A stretch of DNA of 64,000 nt from Deltaproteobacteria bacterium. GTDB taxonomy: Bacteria; Desulfobacterota; Binatia; DP-6. Of the stretch, positions 25,672 to 33,972 are shown one piece after another; within the stretch, counting starts at the first letter, position 1, and each line of letters opens with the position of its first letter. Under the pieces are notes generated by a model. That model was not told the origin of the DNA, did not search any database, and saw nothing but the letters and a program-made list of their open reading frames with translations. The position numbers and the translations under genes are program-made. Where the stretch lies: contig VBKF01000110.1 of the NCBI GenBank assembly GCA_005888095.1, positions 1 through 64,000 of the forward strand, in the 5' to 3' direction.

Positions 25672-26531
25672 GTTGGTAGCTCCCTCAGCTCGGCTAGGTT
25701 GACCAGGCCATCACGACTGCCGATCTGCGCGGGCACACCGGCGCAGACTCCTCCAAGGGCGTAGCCTTCGATGAAATCGGCGATCCGCGCCCCGGCGCCC
25801 GGTACGGCTTGGTAACTTGGGAAATAGTTCAGGTCGACGACCAGCGGTCCGTCCGCGCCTTCGATCACGTCCAGTCCATACAGGCCCAGGCCAAACAGCC
25901 GGCCACAGCGGAGCGCGATCGCCCGCACTTCGTCGCTGATTCCGCAGGGCCGGCGCCGGGCCTCGCCCAGCCGGGAGCGCGTGCGTACCCCGAAGGCTTC
26001 CTCGCCGATGACGTAGACCTTCACTTCATCATACGGTGGGACGTACTCCTGAATCAGCACGGGCTCCGCCGGCCGCGGCGCGTCGGTCAGCTCGCGCGAG
26101 CTGCGCATGACCCGAATGCCTATGCCCCGTCCTCCGTTGTACGGCTTGATGATCACCGGCTGCTCCTGGACGAGCGACCGCAGCACGGTGAGGTCCGCCG
26201 TCACCCACGACCGCGGGGTCGGAACGCCGGCAGCCTGCATGAGCTGGACGGCGACAATCTTGTTTTGAGCGGCGAGGCAGGCCGGGAAGGGATTGAGCAG
26301 GCGGCCGCCATGCATGTGAATGATCTCTGCCAGGCTCAACCACAACGCGGCGTGCGACTTCAGGATGTAGAGATCGTGCGACACCACGATGCGATCCAGC
26401 GGTAAGACCAATTCCTCCCCGATGCCGATCTCGATATCGAGCCCTCGCTTCCGCAGAATGGCGAACGTCTCGACCAGAACGGGATTTGGCGCGACGGGCG
26501 TCTGCAACGCCAGCATGAAATACAATCTCAT
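25668..26531 (-). CDS. ATP-grasp kinase resembling inositol 1,3,4-trisphosphate 5/6-kinase (ITPK)
   Basis: A 287-residue ATP-grasp protein. The central domain starts near [20 protein letters not shown], with the nucleotide-binding lysine Lys129 in [13 protein letters not shown] and the [16 protein letters not shown] hinge at 161-176. The metal-binding end reads [10 protein letters not shown] (232-240), which closely resembles the D-x-NYFPGY signature of eukaryotic ITPK and is unlike the VNSSPGLE of RimK ligases. Coupling to myo-inositol-1-phosphate synthase makes an inositol phosphate the likely substrate. A RimK-like peptide or carboxylate ligase remains possible. No clear ribosome binding site precedes the ATG at 26531. 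Confidence 0.75.
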   Translation of the reverse strand: MRLYFMLALQTPVAPNPVLVETFAILRKRGLDIEIGIGEELVLPLDRIVVSHDLYILKSHAALWLSLAEIIHMHGGRLLNPFPACLAAQNKIVAVQLMQAAGVPTPRSWVTADLTVLRSLVQEQPVIIKPYNGGRGIGIRVMRSSRELTDAPRPAEPVLIQEYVPPYDEVKVYVIGEEAFGVRTRSRLGEARRRPCGISDEVRAIALRCGRLFGLGLYGLDVIEGADGPLVVDLNYFPSYQAVPGAGARIADFIEGYALGGVCAGVPAQIGSRDGLVNLAELRELPT

Positions 26532-26697
26532 CGCACACCGAGTCGGAAGCCGAGTTGCTCGAAGGCCCGGTTACAACGAGGTTAAGGGCACATGAACCTG
26601 CGTCACAATCCGGTGAGGGCTGGAATCAAGGAGGGGAAATCACTGAGGAGAGCATCGGGATATCACCTGAGGACAACGGATCACCGGCCGCGGGCGG

Positions 26698-27732
26698 CTA
26701 CGCGACCAGCGGCTGTCCGCCCGCCGCGTCGAGGCCGAGCGCGCGCAGGAGGCGATCGCGCACCATGGCTGCCGCCCGGTCGTGCTCGGCCGGATCGGGG
26801 CCGACGTGGATGCGGCCGCCGGCGATCATGTCGTGGCCGCCGGCGAGCTTGCTGCCCAGCACCTGCTGGAGGAGGTCGCCGGCGTTGACGTCGCGCTCGG
26901 TCGTCCGGATCGAGCAGTGGAGACAGCTCCCGAAGGTGCCGATCGCCGCCGCCCAGGTCACCTGGTCGAGCCGGAGGAGGAAGTCCGCCACCTCCGCCAC
27001 CATGTCGGGGTACCGCACGTCGCCGAGCAGCGACACCACGACGCTGTCGTAGAGGACGGCGCGGTCGATCGCCTCGCGAAAGACGCGGAAGTACTCGCGC
27101 GGCACGCGTGCGTTCTCGATCTTCGCGAGCCGGCGCTTGTTGGCGTGCGGGTAGAGGAAGTGGCTCGCCTCGATGTCGGCCGCCGTCGCCTCGCGTCCGA
27201 GGTCCTGCGTCTCGGCCGCGATGCCATAGAAGAGCGCGGTGCCGATCTTCGGCTCGATCGCGAGCTTCGACTCCCGCAGGTACTCGGTGAGGATCGTCGA
27301 CGTCGCCCCGTACTGGTCGCGGAGGTCGAGGAACGGAACGCCGGGGTACGCGTCGTAGGCGGGATGATGGTCGATGACGGCGGTCGGGACGAGGGCTTCG
27401 GGGAGGGAGTTGTTCGGCCGGCCGGGCTGCGTGTCCACCAGGGCCACCTGGGTCTCGCCGCCGAAGTGGACCTCGCTCACCGGCACCAAGGTGATGTTGA
27501 GGTAGGTGAGCATGGCACGGTTCTCGGCGCGCCCCACGATGCCGCCGAGCGCGATGTGCGCTTCCTTCCGCAGCAGCTCGCCCACCAGGTACTTGAGCGC
27601 CGCGGCGCTCGCCAGCGCGTCGGGGTCGGGGTTGTCGTGCGGCAGGATGACGAGCGGCCCGGGACGATCGAGTACCTGGAGCAGGCTCGCCAGCGTTCCG
27701 CGATTGTTATTGTTGGGGCTATCGGTCGGCAT
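26698..27732 (-). CDS. DHH/DHHA1 phosphoesterase (NrnA/RecJ-like)
   Basis: A 344-residue phosphoesterase. The DHH domain shows LPHDNPDPDALASAAAL, VALVDTQPG and the family signature AVIDHHPAYD; the DHHA1 part ends with the substrate loop GGHDMIAGGRIHV. The layout matches NrnA-type nanoRNases and pAp phosphatases, which hydrolyse short oligoribonucleotides, pAp or cyclic dinucleotide products. The extra middle segment (about residues 175-240) resembles longer RecJ-like relatives, so substrate is uncertain. It has its own promoter and is not obviously operonic. Confidence 0.85.
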   Translation of the reverse strand: MPTDSPNNNNRGTLASLLQVLDRPGPLVILPHDNPDPDALASAAALKYLVGELLRKEAHIALGGIVGRAENRAMLTYLNITLVPVSEVHFGGETQVALVDTQPGRPNNSLPEALVPTAVIDHHPAYDAYPGVPFLDLRDQYGATSTILTEYLRESKLAIEPKIGTALFYGIAAETQDLGREATAADIEASHFLYPHANKRRLAKIENARVPREYFRVFREAIDRAVLYDSVVVSLLGDVRYPDMVAEVADFLLRLDQVTWAAAIGTFGSCLHCSIRTTERDVNAGDLLQQVLGSKLAGGHDMIAGGRIHVGPDPAEHDRAAAMVRDRLLRALGLDAAGGQPLVA

Positions 27733-27761
27733 GACGGTCGCGGCGCTCGAGTAAGCACGAA

Positions 27762-27791
27762 ATTATGACACCGTTTCGTCGCCGCTGTCCA
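27762..27791 (-). promoter_or_regulatory. Promoter of the DHH phosphoesterase gene
   Basis: On the minus strand TGGACA (27786-27791) and CATAAT (27762-27767) are separated by 18 bases, close to the sigma-70 consensus. The start codon is about 30 bases downstream. Confidence 0.55.
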
Positions 27792-27798
27792 CGCCGTC

Positions 27799-28032
27799 TT
27801 ACGCGCTGCGGCACCGCGCGGCGCGCACCGCCGCGCCGGCCGCGCGGAGCCCGGCCAAGATCCCGTCTTCGTAATTGAATTCCGCGCTCTCGGCGAGCGG
27901 CACGAAGTCGTGCGGGTTGAGCAAGTCCTCCGCCGTGAGGTGCGAAACGAGGCGCCGGGCGAGCGCGAGCAGCTTGGCTTCTTGGTGCCCGATCATCTCG
28001 CCGAGGAGGCGCTCCACCTCGTCCCAGCTCAC
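27799..28032 (-). CDS. Small hypothetical protein
   Basis: A 77-residue protein starting with GTG at 28032 (MSWDEVERLLGEMIGHQEAK). It is predicted mostly helical, acidic in the middle (DGILAGL, ESAEFNYEDG) and Ala-rich at the end. No family is recognised. It is followed by the DHH gene on the same strand after 66 bases and diverges from tldD. A good -35/-10 pair lies immediately before the start, with a predicted transcription start at or next to the GTG, which supports it as a real gene. Confidence 0.55.
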   Translation of the reverse strand: MSWDEVERLLGEMIGHQEAKLLALARRLVSHLTAEDLLNPHDFVPLAESAEFNYEDGILAGLRAAGAAVRAARCRSA

Positions 28033-28038
28033 GCGCGC

Positions 28039-28066
28039 ATGCTAGACCACCGCCGGCGGCGCGCAA
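28039..28066 (-). promoter_or_regulatory. Promoter adjoining a GTG start (likely leaderless)
   Basis: On the minus strand TTGCGC (28061-28066) and TAGCAT (28039-28044) are 16 bases apart. The -10 ends six bases before the GTG at 28032, so transcription should start at the codon itself or a base or two away. Confidence 0.5.
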
Positions 28067-28107
28067 GCCGGTGGCCTGTCCCTCGAGGCTCTGGTACGGT
28101 GGCGCGG

Positions 28108-29547
28108 ATGGACGTCGCCGACCCCCGGCAGTTCTTCCTCGAGCGCTTCGGGCTCTCGGACCGGGCGCTCGAGCACGTGCTCGGCACCGCCCTCGAGCGG
28201 CGGGCGGATCATGCCGAGTGCTACTTCGAGTTCCGCGTGAATCAGACCGCCTCGCTGGAGGACGGCGTCGTCAAAAAGGCCACCCGGAACGTCAGCCAGG
28301 GGGTCGGCGTCCGCGTGCTCGCGGGGACGCGCACCGGCTACGCGTATTCCGACGAGGTCTCGCTCGAGCGGCTCGAGATCGCCGCGCGCACGGCGCGCTT
28401 CATCGCGGACGAGCGCGCCGGCGACCGCGGGCTGCCGGCCCCGAGCGGTCCGCGGGCGCCGCACGACCTCTACGCGCTCAGCGAGCCGCCCATCGAGACC
28501 CCGGTGCCCGACCAGGTGGCGCTCCTCGCGCGGCTCGACGCCGTGGCACGCGCCGCGGACCCGGCGATCACCAACGTGCTCGCGGGCCTCGGCACCGAGC
28601 ACCGCGTCGTGCTGGTCGTCAACTCCGCGGGGGTGTTCGTCGGCGACGTGCGGCCGCTCGTCCACCTGACGGTCACCTGCATCGCCGAGCGCGGACAGAA
28701 TCGGCAGCAGGGTACCTACGGCGGCGGCGGGCGGCTCCCGTTCTCCGCGCTCACCGACGGCCGCGCCGAGCGCTTCGCGCGTGAGGCGGCGCGCCAGGCG
28801 CTCACCAACCTCGAGGCAATCGCCGCGCCGGCGGGCACGATGACCGTCGTCCTCGGCCCGGGCTGGCCCGGCATCCTGCTCCACGAGGCGGTCGGCCACG
28901 GGCTCGAAGGCGACTTCAACCGCAAGCGCGTCTCGGCCTTCACCGACCGGATCGGCACGCGCGTCGCGTCGGAGCTGTGCACCGTGATCGACGACGGCAC
29001 CATCCCCCTCCGGCGCGGCTCGCTCAACATCGACGACGAGGGCACACCCACGGGCCGCACCGTGCTGATCGAGAAGGGCATCCTGCGCGGCTACCTGCAG
29101 GACCGCCTGAACGCGTCGCTCATGGGCATGCCGCTCACCGGCAACGGCCGGCGCGAGAGCTACGCGCACGTGCCGATGCCGCGCATGACGAACACCTTCA
29201 TGCTGGCCGGCGAGGACGCGCCCGAGGACATCATCCGCTCGGTCGACCGGGGCCTGTACGCCGTCTCCTTCGGGGGTGGGCAGGTGGACATCACGAGCGG
29301 CAAGTTCGTCTTCTCGGCGAGCGAGGCCTACGTCATCGAGGGCGGCAGGGTCGGACGGCCGGTGAAGGGCGCCACGCTCATCGGCAACGGCCCCGACGTG
29401 CTGCAGCGCATCTCGCGCGTGGGCGCCGACCTCCAGCTCGACGAGGGCATCGGCACCTGCGGCAAGGACGGCCAGTCGGTGCCGGTCGGCGTCGGGCTGC
29501 CGACCGTGCGGATCGACGGGCTGACGGTCGGCGGCACGCAGGCGTAG
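28108..29547 (+). CDS. tldD: Metalloprotease TldD
   Basis: A 479-residue catalytic subunit of the TldD/TldE protease, which degrades unfolded peptides and matures some ribosomal peptides such as microcin B17. The zinc-binding motif HEAVGHGLEGDFNRK provides His259, Glu260 and His264 (HExxxH), and a later Cys (IGTCGKDGQ) is in the expected place. The ATG at 28108 gives MDVADPRQFFLE; a longer frame upstream is not supported. The pmbA gene follows after eight bases, so the heterodimer is made from one operon. Confidence 0.95.
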   Translation: MDVADPRQFFLERFGLSDRALEHVLGTALERRADHAECYFEFRVNQTASLEDGVVKKATRNVSQGVGVRVLAGTRTGYAYSDEVSLERLEIAARTARFIADERAGDRGLPAPSGPRAPHDLYALSEPPIETPVPDQVALLARLDAVARAADPAITNVLAGLGTEHRVVLVVNSAGVFVGDVRPLVHLTVTCIAERGQNRQQGTYGGGGRLPFSALTDGRAERFAREAARQALTNLEAIAAPAGTMTVVLGPGWPGILLHEAVGHGLEGDFNRKRVSAFTDRIGTRVASELCTVIDDGTIPLRRGSLNIDDEGTPTGRTVLIEKGILRGYLQDRLNASLMGMPLTGNGRRESYAHVPMPRMTNTFMLAGEDAPEDIIRSVDRGLYAVSFGGGQVDITSGKFVFSASEAYVIEGGRVGRPVKGATLIGNGPDVLQRISRVGADLQLDEGIGTCGKDGQSVPVGVGLPTVRIDGLTVGGTQA

Positions 29548-29555
29548 GAGTCCCG

Positions 29556-30899
29556 ATGGACCTCCGCGACCTCGCCGGCGACCTCGTGGCGCGGGCGTGC
29601 GCCGCCGGCGCGCGGGCCGCGGACGTGCTCGTCGGTGAGAGCGAGGGGCTCTCGGTCACGGTGCGCCTGGGCGAGACCGAGAAGCTCAAGCGCGCTCGCC
29701 AGCGCCGCGCGGGGCTGCGCGTCCTCGTCGGCAACTCGACCGCCATCGTCTCGACCGCGGACCTCTCGCCGCCCGCGCTCGACGCGCTCGTGCGCGATGC
29801 CTGCGCGCTCGCCCGCGCCACGGCGCCCGACCCGCATGCCGGGCTCCCCGATCCCGTCGACCTCGCGCGCGAGCAGCCCGACCTCGACCTCTACGACCCG
29901 GCAATCGAAGGGCTGGAGCCCCCGGCGGCGCTCGCGCTCGCGCGAGAGGCGGAGGCCGCCGCGCTCGGTGTCGCTCCCGAGATCACCAACTCCGAGGGGG
30001 CGGAGTTCGGCGGCGAGGGAGGCCAGGTGGCCTACGCCTCGAGCCTCGGCTTCGCGGGCACCTACAGCGGCACGCACTGGGGTCTCAGCGTGTCGCCGGT
30101 TGCAACCCGTGACGGGACGATGCAGCGCGACTCCTGGTACACCGCGCACCGCAAGCTCGGGGCGCTCGACCCGCCCGCCGAGGTCGGCCGCGAGGCGGCG
30201 CGGCGCGCGGTGAGGCGGCTCGGTGCGCGCCGCGTACCGACCGGCGAGTACCCCGTCGTGTTCGACCCCCAGACGGCGGCGTCGCTGCTGCGCCACCTGG
30301 CGGGTGCGATTGCGGGTCCCGCCCTCTACCGGCGCGCGTCCTTCCTGCTCGGCCGGCTGGGCGAGCCGATCGCGTCGCCGCATGTGACCGTCGAGGACGA
30401 CCCGTTGCGCCCCGCGGCGCCGGGCTCGCGGCCGTTCGACGCCGAGGGCGTGGCGTCGCGGCGCCTCGTGGTCGTCGAGGCGGGCGTGCTGCAGAGCTAC
30501 CTGCTCGACGCCTACTCGGCGCGCCGGCTGGGCCTCCGTCCGACGGGGCATGCCGCCCGCAGCTTCGGTGACGCGCCGGGCGCGGCGCCGACGAACTTCT
30601 TCCTGGCGCCCGGGCCGCACCCACCCGAGGCGATCATCGGGTCGATCGAGGCCGGCCTCTACGTGACGGAGCTGATCGGCTTCGGGGTGAATGGCGTGAC
30701 CGGGGACTACTCGCGCGGCGCGGCGGGCCTGTGGATCGAGCGGGGAGAGCTTGCGTATCCGGTCGAGGAGATCACCATCGCGGGCACTCTCCCCGCCATG
30801 TTCCGCGGCATCGAGATGGTGGGCAACGACCTCGTCTTCCGCAACGCGATTGCGGCTCCGACCCTCAAGATCGAGCGCATGACCGTCGCGGGAGCCTGA
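29556..30899 (+). CDS. pmbA: TldD partner PmbA (TldE)
   Basis: A 447-residue non-catalytic partner of TldD. It lacks the HExxxH motif, as expected for TldE, and shows the family fold with NSEGAEFGGEGGQVAYASS in the middle and YVTELIGFGVNGVTGDYSRG near the C-terminus. The ATG at 29556 lies eight bases after the tldD stop with GGAG before it. No peptide precursor gene of the microcin type is visible next to the pair. Confidence 0.94.
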   Translation: MDLRDLAGDLVARACAAGARAADVLVGESEGLSVTVRLGETEKLKRARQRRAGLRVLVGNSTAIVSTADLSPPALDALVRDACALARATAPDPHAGLPDPVDLAREQPDLDLYDPAIEGLEPPAALALAREAEAAALGVAPEITNSEGAEFGGEGGQVAYASSLGFAGTYSGTHWGLSVSPVATRDGTMQRDSWYTAHRKLGALDPPAEVGREAARRAVRRLGARRVPTGEYPVVFDPQTAASLLRHLAGAIAGPALYRRASFLLGRLGEPIASPHVTVEDDPLRPAAPGSRPFDAEGVASRRLVVVEAGVLQSYLLDAYSARRLGLRPTGHAARSFGDAPGAAPTNFFLAPGPHPPEAIIGSIEAGLYVTELIGFGVNGVTGDYSRGAAGLWIERGELAYPVEEITIAGTLPAMFRGIEMVGNDLVFRNAIAAPTLKIERMTVAGA

Positions 30900-30909
30900 C
30901 GGGCGGCCT

Positions 30910-31083
30910 CTACTCTTCTTCCTCCTCCTCCTCGTCGTCGTCGAAGTCCTCGTCGTCTTCCTCGTCCTCGAACTCGCCCTCCTCGTCGAAGTCCTCGTCC
31001 TCTTCCTTCTTCTTTTCCTCGTCCTCTTCGCGCGCGCGCAGCAGATCACGGAGGAACGACGGTGCAGTCAGCCGTTGTGCCAT
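30910..31083 (-). CDS. Small protein with very acidic C-terminal tail
   Basis: A 57-residue protein. Residues 1-18 (MAQRLTAPSFLRDLLRAR) form a short amphipathic basic helix and the remaining 39 residues are almost all Glu/Asp with a few Lys and Phe, ending in seven Glu. The ATG at 31083 has GAGGAGGGG about six bases upstream, which strongly supports translation; a longer start at 31125 lacks such a site. The sequence resembles a nucleic-acid mimic or a basic-protein partner, but no family is recognised. The reverse strand reads as poly-Ser and is not a gene. Confidence 0.65.
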   Translation of the reverse strand: MAQRLTAPSFLRDLLRAREEDEEKKKEEDEDFDEEGEFEDEEDDEDFDDDEEEEEEE

Positions 31084-31174
31084 GCTGAACCCCTCCTCAA
31101 GATGGATGCGCGTTGCCTTGATCATATTTGACGCGTCCTGTCTACGTCCGTGAGCCTGCCCGCACGTGGGGCGG

Positions 31175-32188
31175 TCAGGCGCTCTCGACTTCGAAGCCGA
31201 GGGACTCGATCATGGCCACGGCGTCCTGGTGGGCCTGACCGGGCGTGGTGAGATAGCCGTCGACGAAGATCGAGTTGGCGGCCAGGAGCGCGAGCGGCTG
31301 TGCGTCTCCGAGCGAGCGCTCCCGGCCTCCCGCGGCGCGGATCTCGGCCCGGGGGTTGGTGAGCCGGAAGAGCGCGAGCGCGCGCAGGCAGTCGGCGGCG
31401 CCGAGCGCGGGGCGGCCGCCGAGGGGCGTGCCGGCGATCGGGTGGAGGAAGTTGACGGGCAGGGACTGGACGCCGAGCTCGCGCAGCGCCGCGGCGACGT
31501 CGACCAGGTCGTCGTGCGTCTCGCCCATGCCGACGATCACGCCCGAGCAGGCCGCAAGTCCGGCGCGCTTGGCGCGCTCGACCGTCGCGACACGGTCATC
31601 GTAGGTGTGCGTGCTGCAGATGGCGGGGTAGAAGCGCCGGCTCGTGTTGAGATTGTGGTTCACGAAGTCGACGCCGGCGGCGCGCAGCGCCTCGGCCTGG
31701 CCGTCGGCGAGGATGCCGAGCGAGACGCAGAGCTCGAGGGCAGGCAGCTCGGCACGGATGGCGCGGGCCGCACGCTCGAAGTGCACGAGGTCGGCGGCGC
31801 TCGGCCCGCGCGCGCTCACCACCATGCAGTAGCGCCCCGCGCCCCGCGCCACGGCCTGGCGTGCCGCCGCCACCAGCTCGGGAACGGGGCGCAGGCGGTA
31901 GCGGTCGATGTCGGCGGTCGACACCGCCGATTGCGAGCAGTAGCCACAGTCCTCCGGGCAGAGCCCGCTGCGCGCGTTCTTCAGCACGCAGAGCTTGACG
32001 CGCCGGCCGAAGTGGCGCGCGCGCACGGCGAACGCGGCCGACAGCACCGCCGGGAGGTCGCCGTCGGGGCTGCGCAGGACGGCGAGCGCCTCGGTCCGCT
32101 CGAGCGGTCGGTCGTCGAGCGCGCGCTCGGCCGCCGCCCGGTAGGGCCCGGCCTGCACGAGCGCCGCGCGCGGGTCGAGGGCTGGCAT
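31175..32188 (-). CDS. bioB: Biotin synthase BioB
   Basis: A 337-residue radical SAM enzyme inserting sulfur into dethiobiotin. The SAM cluster is CPEDCGYC (CX3CX2C), followed by the typical SQSAVSTADIDRY, and later VNHNLNTSRRFYPAICSTHT, which matches the BioB substrate and [2Fe-2S] region. The ATG at 32188 gives MPALDPRAALVQAG. No other biotin genes are nearby. The gene is divergent from nadA, and the shared 114-base gap carries a strong palindrome. Confidence 0.95.
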   Translation of the reverse strand: MPALDPRAALVQAGPYRAAAERALDDRPLERTEALAVLRSPDGDLPAVLSAAFAVRARHFGRRVKLCVLKNARSGLCPEDCGYCSQSAVSTADIDRYRLRPVPELVAAARQAVARGAGRYCMVVSARGPSAADLVHFERAARAIRAELPALELCVSLGILADGQAEALRAAGVDFVNHNLNTSRRFYPAICSTHTYDDRVATVERAKRAGLAACSGVIVGMGETHDDLVDVAAALRELGVQSLPVNFLHPIAGTPLGGRPALGAADCLRALALFRLTNPRAEIRAAGGRERSLGDAQPLALLAANSIFVDGYLTTPGQAHQDAVAMIESLGFEVESA

Positions 32189-32240
32189 CGGCCCGCCCCT
32201 ATCCCGCCCTCCGCTCCTTCGCAACCTCGGCGGCCAGCGC

Positions 32241-32290
32241 TTGACACGCCTCCGCGCCTCGGCGAGTATGCGTAAGCAGTACGCAAACTC
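32241..32290 (+). promoter_or_regulatory. nadA promoter with 27-bp palindrome, likely NrtR operator
   Basis: TTGACA at 32241-32246 with a weak -10 (GAGTAT, 32264-32269) 17 bases later. A palindrome spans 32264-32290: TGCGTA and TACGCA are exact arms around AGCAG, and the outer GAGT/ACTC bases extend it to 10 of 11 matching positions per arm. It covers the -10 and start site of nadA, which is followed by the gene for an NrtR-type repressor. It could also affect divergent bioB. Confidence 0.65.
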
Positions 32291-32302
32291 GCAGGAGACC
32301 CC

Positions 32303-33307
32303 ATGGACTCGCTCGCCGCCCCGACCGGTCCCGCTCTCGAGACGCTGCTCGCTCCCCTCGGCGACGTCACCTACACGGCCGACCGCTGCGCCGCGCTGGC
32401 GGACGTGATGGCCGAGATCCAGGCGCTCAAAGGCGAGCGCCATGCGGTGATCCTGGCCCACAACTACCAGCGGCCCGAGATCTTCGAGATCGCCGACTTC
32501 GTCGGGGACTCGCTCGAGCTGGCCCGCCGGGCGACGCGCGTGGAGGCCGAGACGATCGTCTTCTGCGGCGTGCACTTCATGGCCGAGACCGCCAAGATCC
32601 TGAACCCGACGCGGCGGGTCCTGCTGCCCGATCTGCGTGCCGGCTGCTCGCTCGCCGACAGCGTCACGGCCGAGGACCTCGCCGAGCGCAAGGCCCGGCT
32701 CCGGGCGATCTACCCGGACCTGGCCGTCGTCGGCTACGTCAACACCACCGCCGACGTGAAGGCCGAGTGCGACGCCTGCTGCACCTCGTCCAACGCCGTG
32801 CGGGTGGTCGAGGGCTTGCCGAGCGAGCACATCCTGTTCGTGCCCGATCAGAACCTCGCCGCGTACGTCCAGTCGCAGACGCGGAAGTCGATCATCGCGT
32901 GGGACGGGAACTGCTACGTCCACCATCAGATCACGCCCGAGCAGATCAGCGCGGTGAAGGCAGCGCTGCCCCATGTGCAGGTGCTCGCGCATCCCGAGTG
33001 CCGCCGGGACGTTCTCGCACTCGCCGACGCCGTGCTCAGCACGAGCGGCATGGTCCGCTATGCGCGCGAGAGCGAGGCACGCGAGTTCCTCGTCGTCACC
33101 GAGTGTGGGCTCTCGGATCGTCTGCTGCTGGAGGTACCGGGCAAGAAGTTCTACAAGAGCTGCAAGCTCTGCCACTACATGAAGATGATCACGCTCGAGG
33201 GAACGCGCGACGCGCTGCGGGATCTCGAGCCCGAGATCGTGCTCGCCGAGGACGTGCGGGTGCGGGCGGCGCGGGCGCTCGAGCGGATGTTCGAGCTCGG
33301 CGGATGA
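32303..33307 (+). CDS. nadA: Quinolinate synthase NadA
   Basis: A 334-residue Fe-S enzyme that condenses iminoaspartate and DHAP to quinolinate in NAD synthesis. The N-terminal HNYQRPEIFEIADFVGDSLE, middle DACCTSSNAV and C-terminal CKLCHYMKMITLEG carry the conserved substrate residues and the three cluster cysteines. The ATG at 32303 has AGGAG six to ten bases upstream. The stop overlaps the ATG of the NrtR gene. No nadB or nadC is present in the window. Confidence 0.96.
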   Translation: MDSLAAPTGPALETLLAPLGDVTYTADRCAALADVMAEIQALKGERHAVILAHNYQRPEIFEIADFVGDSLELARRATRVEAETIVFCGVHFMAETAKILNPTRRVLLPDLRAGCSLADSVTAEDLAERKARLRAIYPDLAVVGYVNTTADVKAECDACCTSSNAVRVVEGLPSEHILFVPDQNLAAYVQSQTRKSIIAWDGNCYVHHQITPEQISAVKAALPHVQVLAHPECRRDVLALADAVLSTSGMVRYARESEAREFLVVTECGLSDRLLLEVPGKKFYKSCKLCHYMKMITLEGTRDALRDLEPEIVLAEDVRVRAARALERMFELGG

Positions 33308-33972
33308 CCGCGCTGCCGGCGTCGGCCGCCGCGCCGGTCGTCGCGGTCGATGTCGCGGTCTTCACGGTCCTCGACGGCGCGCTCCACGTGCTCCTCGTCA
33401 AGCTCCGCCACGGCCCCTTCGCGGGCCGCTGGGCTCTGCCCGGCGGGCGCGTCCGGGTGGACGAGTCGCTCGACGCCGCGGCCGGCCGTGAGCTCGCGGC
33501 CCAGACCGGCATCCGCGACATCTATCTCGAGCAGCTCTATACCTTCGGAAGCCCCGGGCGGGATCCCGCCGGACGCGTCGTGTCGGTGGCCTACGTGGCG
33601 CTCATCGCGCACGGCGGCCGCTTCCCGCCGCGGCCGGCGGGCGAGAAGTACGCGGCGGCTGCCTGGCGGCCGGTCCGCGGGCTGCCGCCGCTCGCCTACG
33701 ACCATGCCGCCGTCGTCGCCACGGCGGCCGGCCGGCTGCGCGCCAAGCTCGAGTACACCAACCTGGTCTACACGCTCCTGCCGCGCCAGTTCACGCTGGG
33801 CGAGCTGCAGGAGATGTACGAGACGATCCTCGGGAAGGCGCTGGACCGCCGGAACTTCCGGAAGAGGATCCTCGCGCTCCGACTCCTGCGTCCCGTGGGC
33901 CGCGTCCGGCGGGGGCCGCACCGCCCGGCGGCGCTGTATGCGTTTCGCCACCGGCGGCCGATGATTCTATGA
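33304..33972 (+). CDS. nrtR: NrtR-type NAD-biosynthesis repressor (Nudix-wHTH)
   Basis: A 222-residue protein with an N-terminal Nudix-like domain (about residues 10-145) and a C-terminal winged helix (about 150-220, LPRQFTLGELQEMYETILGK). The Nudix box at 48-70 keeps Gly48, Glu54, Arg62 and Glu63, but the two following catalytic glutamates are Ala66 and Gln67, so hydrolysis is unlikely and a sensing role is expected. NrtR proteins bind ADP-ribose or related NAD metabolites and repress NAD genes. The start overlaps the nadA stop, and a palindrome sits on the nadA promoter. Confidence 0.88.
   Translation: MTALPASAAAPVVAVDVAVFTVLDGALHVLLVKLRHGPFAGRWALPGGRVRVDESLDAAAGRELAAQTGIRDIYLEQLYTFGSPGRDPAGRVVSVAYVALIAHGGRFPPRPAGEKYAAAAWRPVRGLPPLAYDHAAVVATAAGRLRAKLEYTNLVYTLLPRQFTLGELQEMYETILGKALDRRNFRKRILALRLLRPVGRVRRGPHRPAALYAFRHRRPMIL

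Noticed and set aside
26532..26697. Possible RNA gene or small gene in the gap before the ITPK-like kinase
   Set aside because: The 166 bases show only a short imperfect direct repeat (ATCACTGAGGA) and an AAGGAGGGG stretch without a following start codon. No tRNA or riboswitch fold was recognised.
30731..31153. Poly-Ser open frame on the + strand
   Set aside because: It is the reverse complement of the acidic mini-protein, whose start has a strong ribosome binding site.
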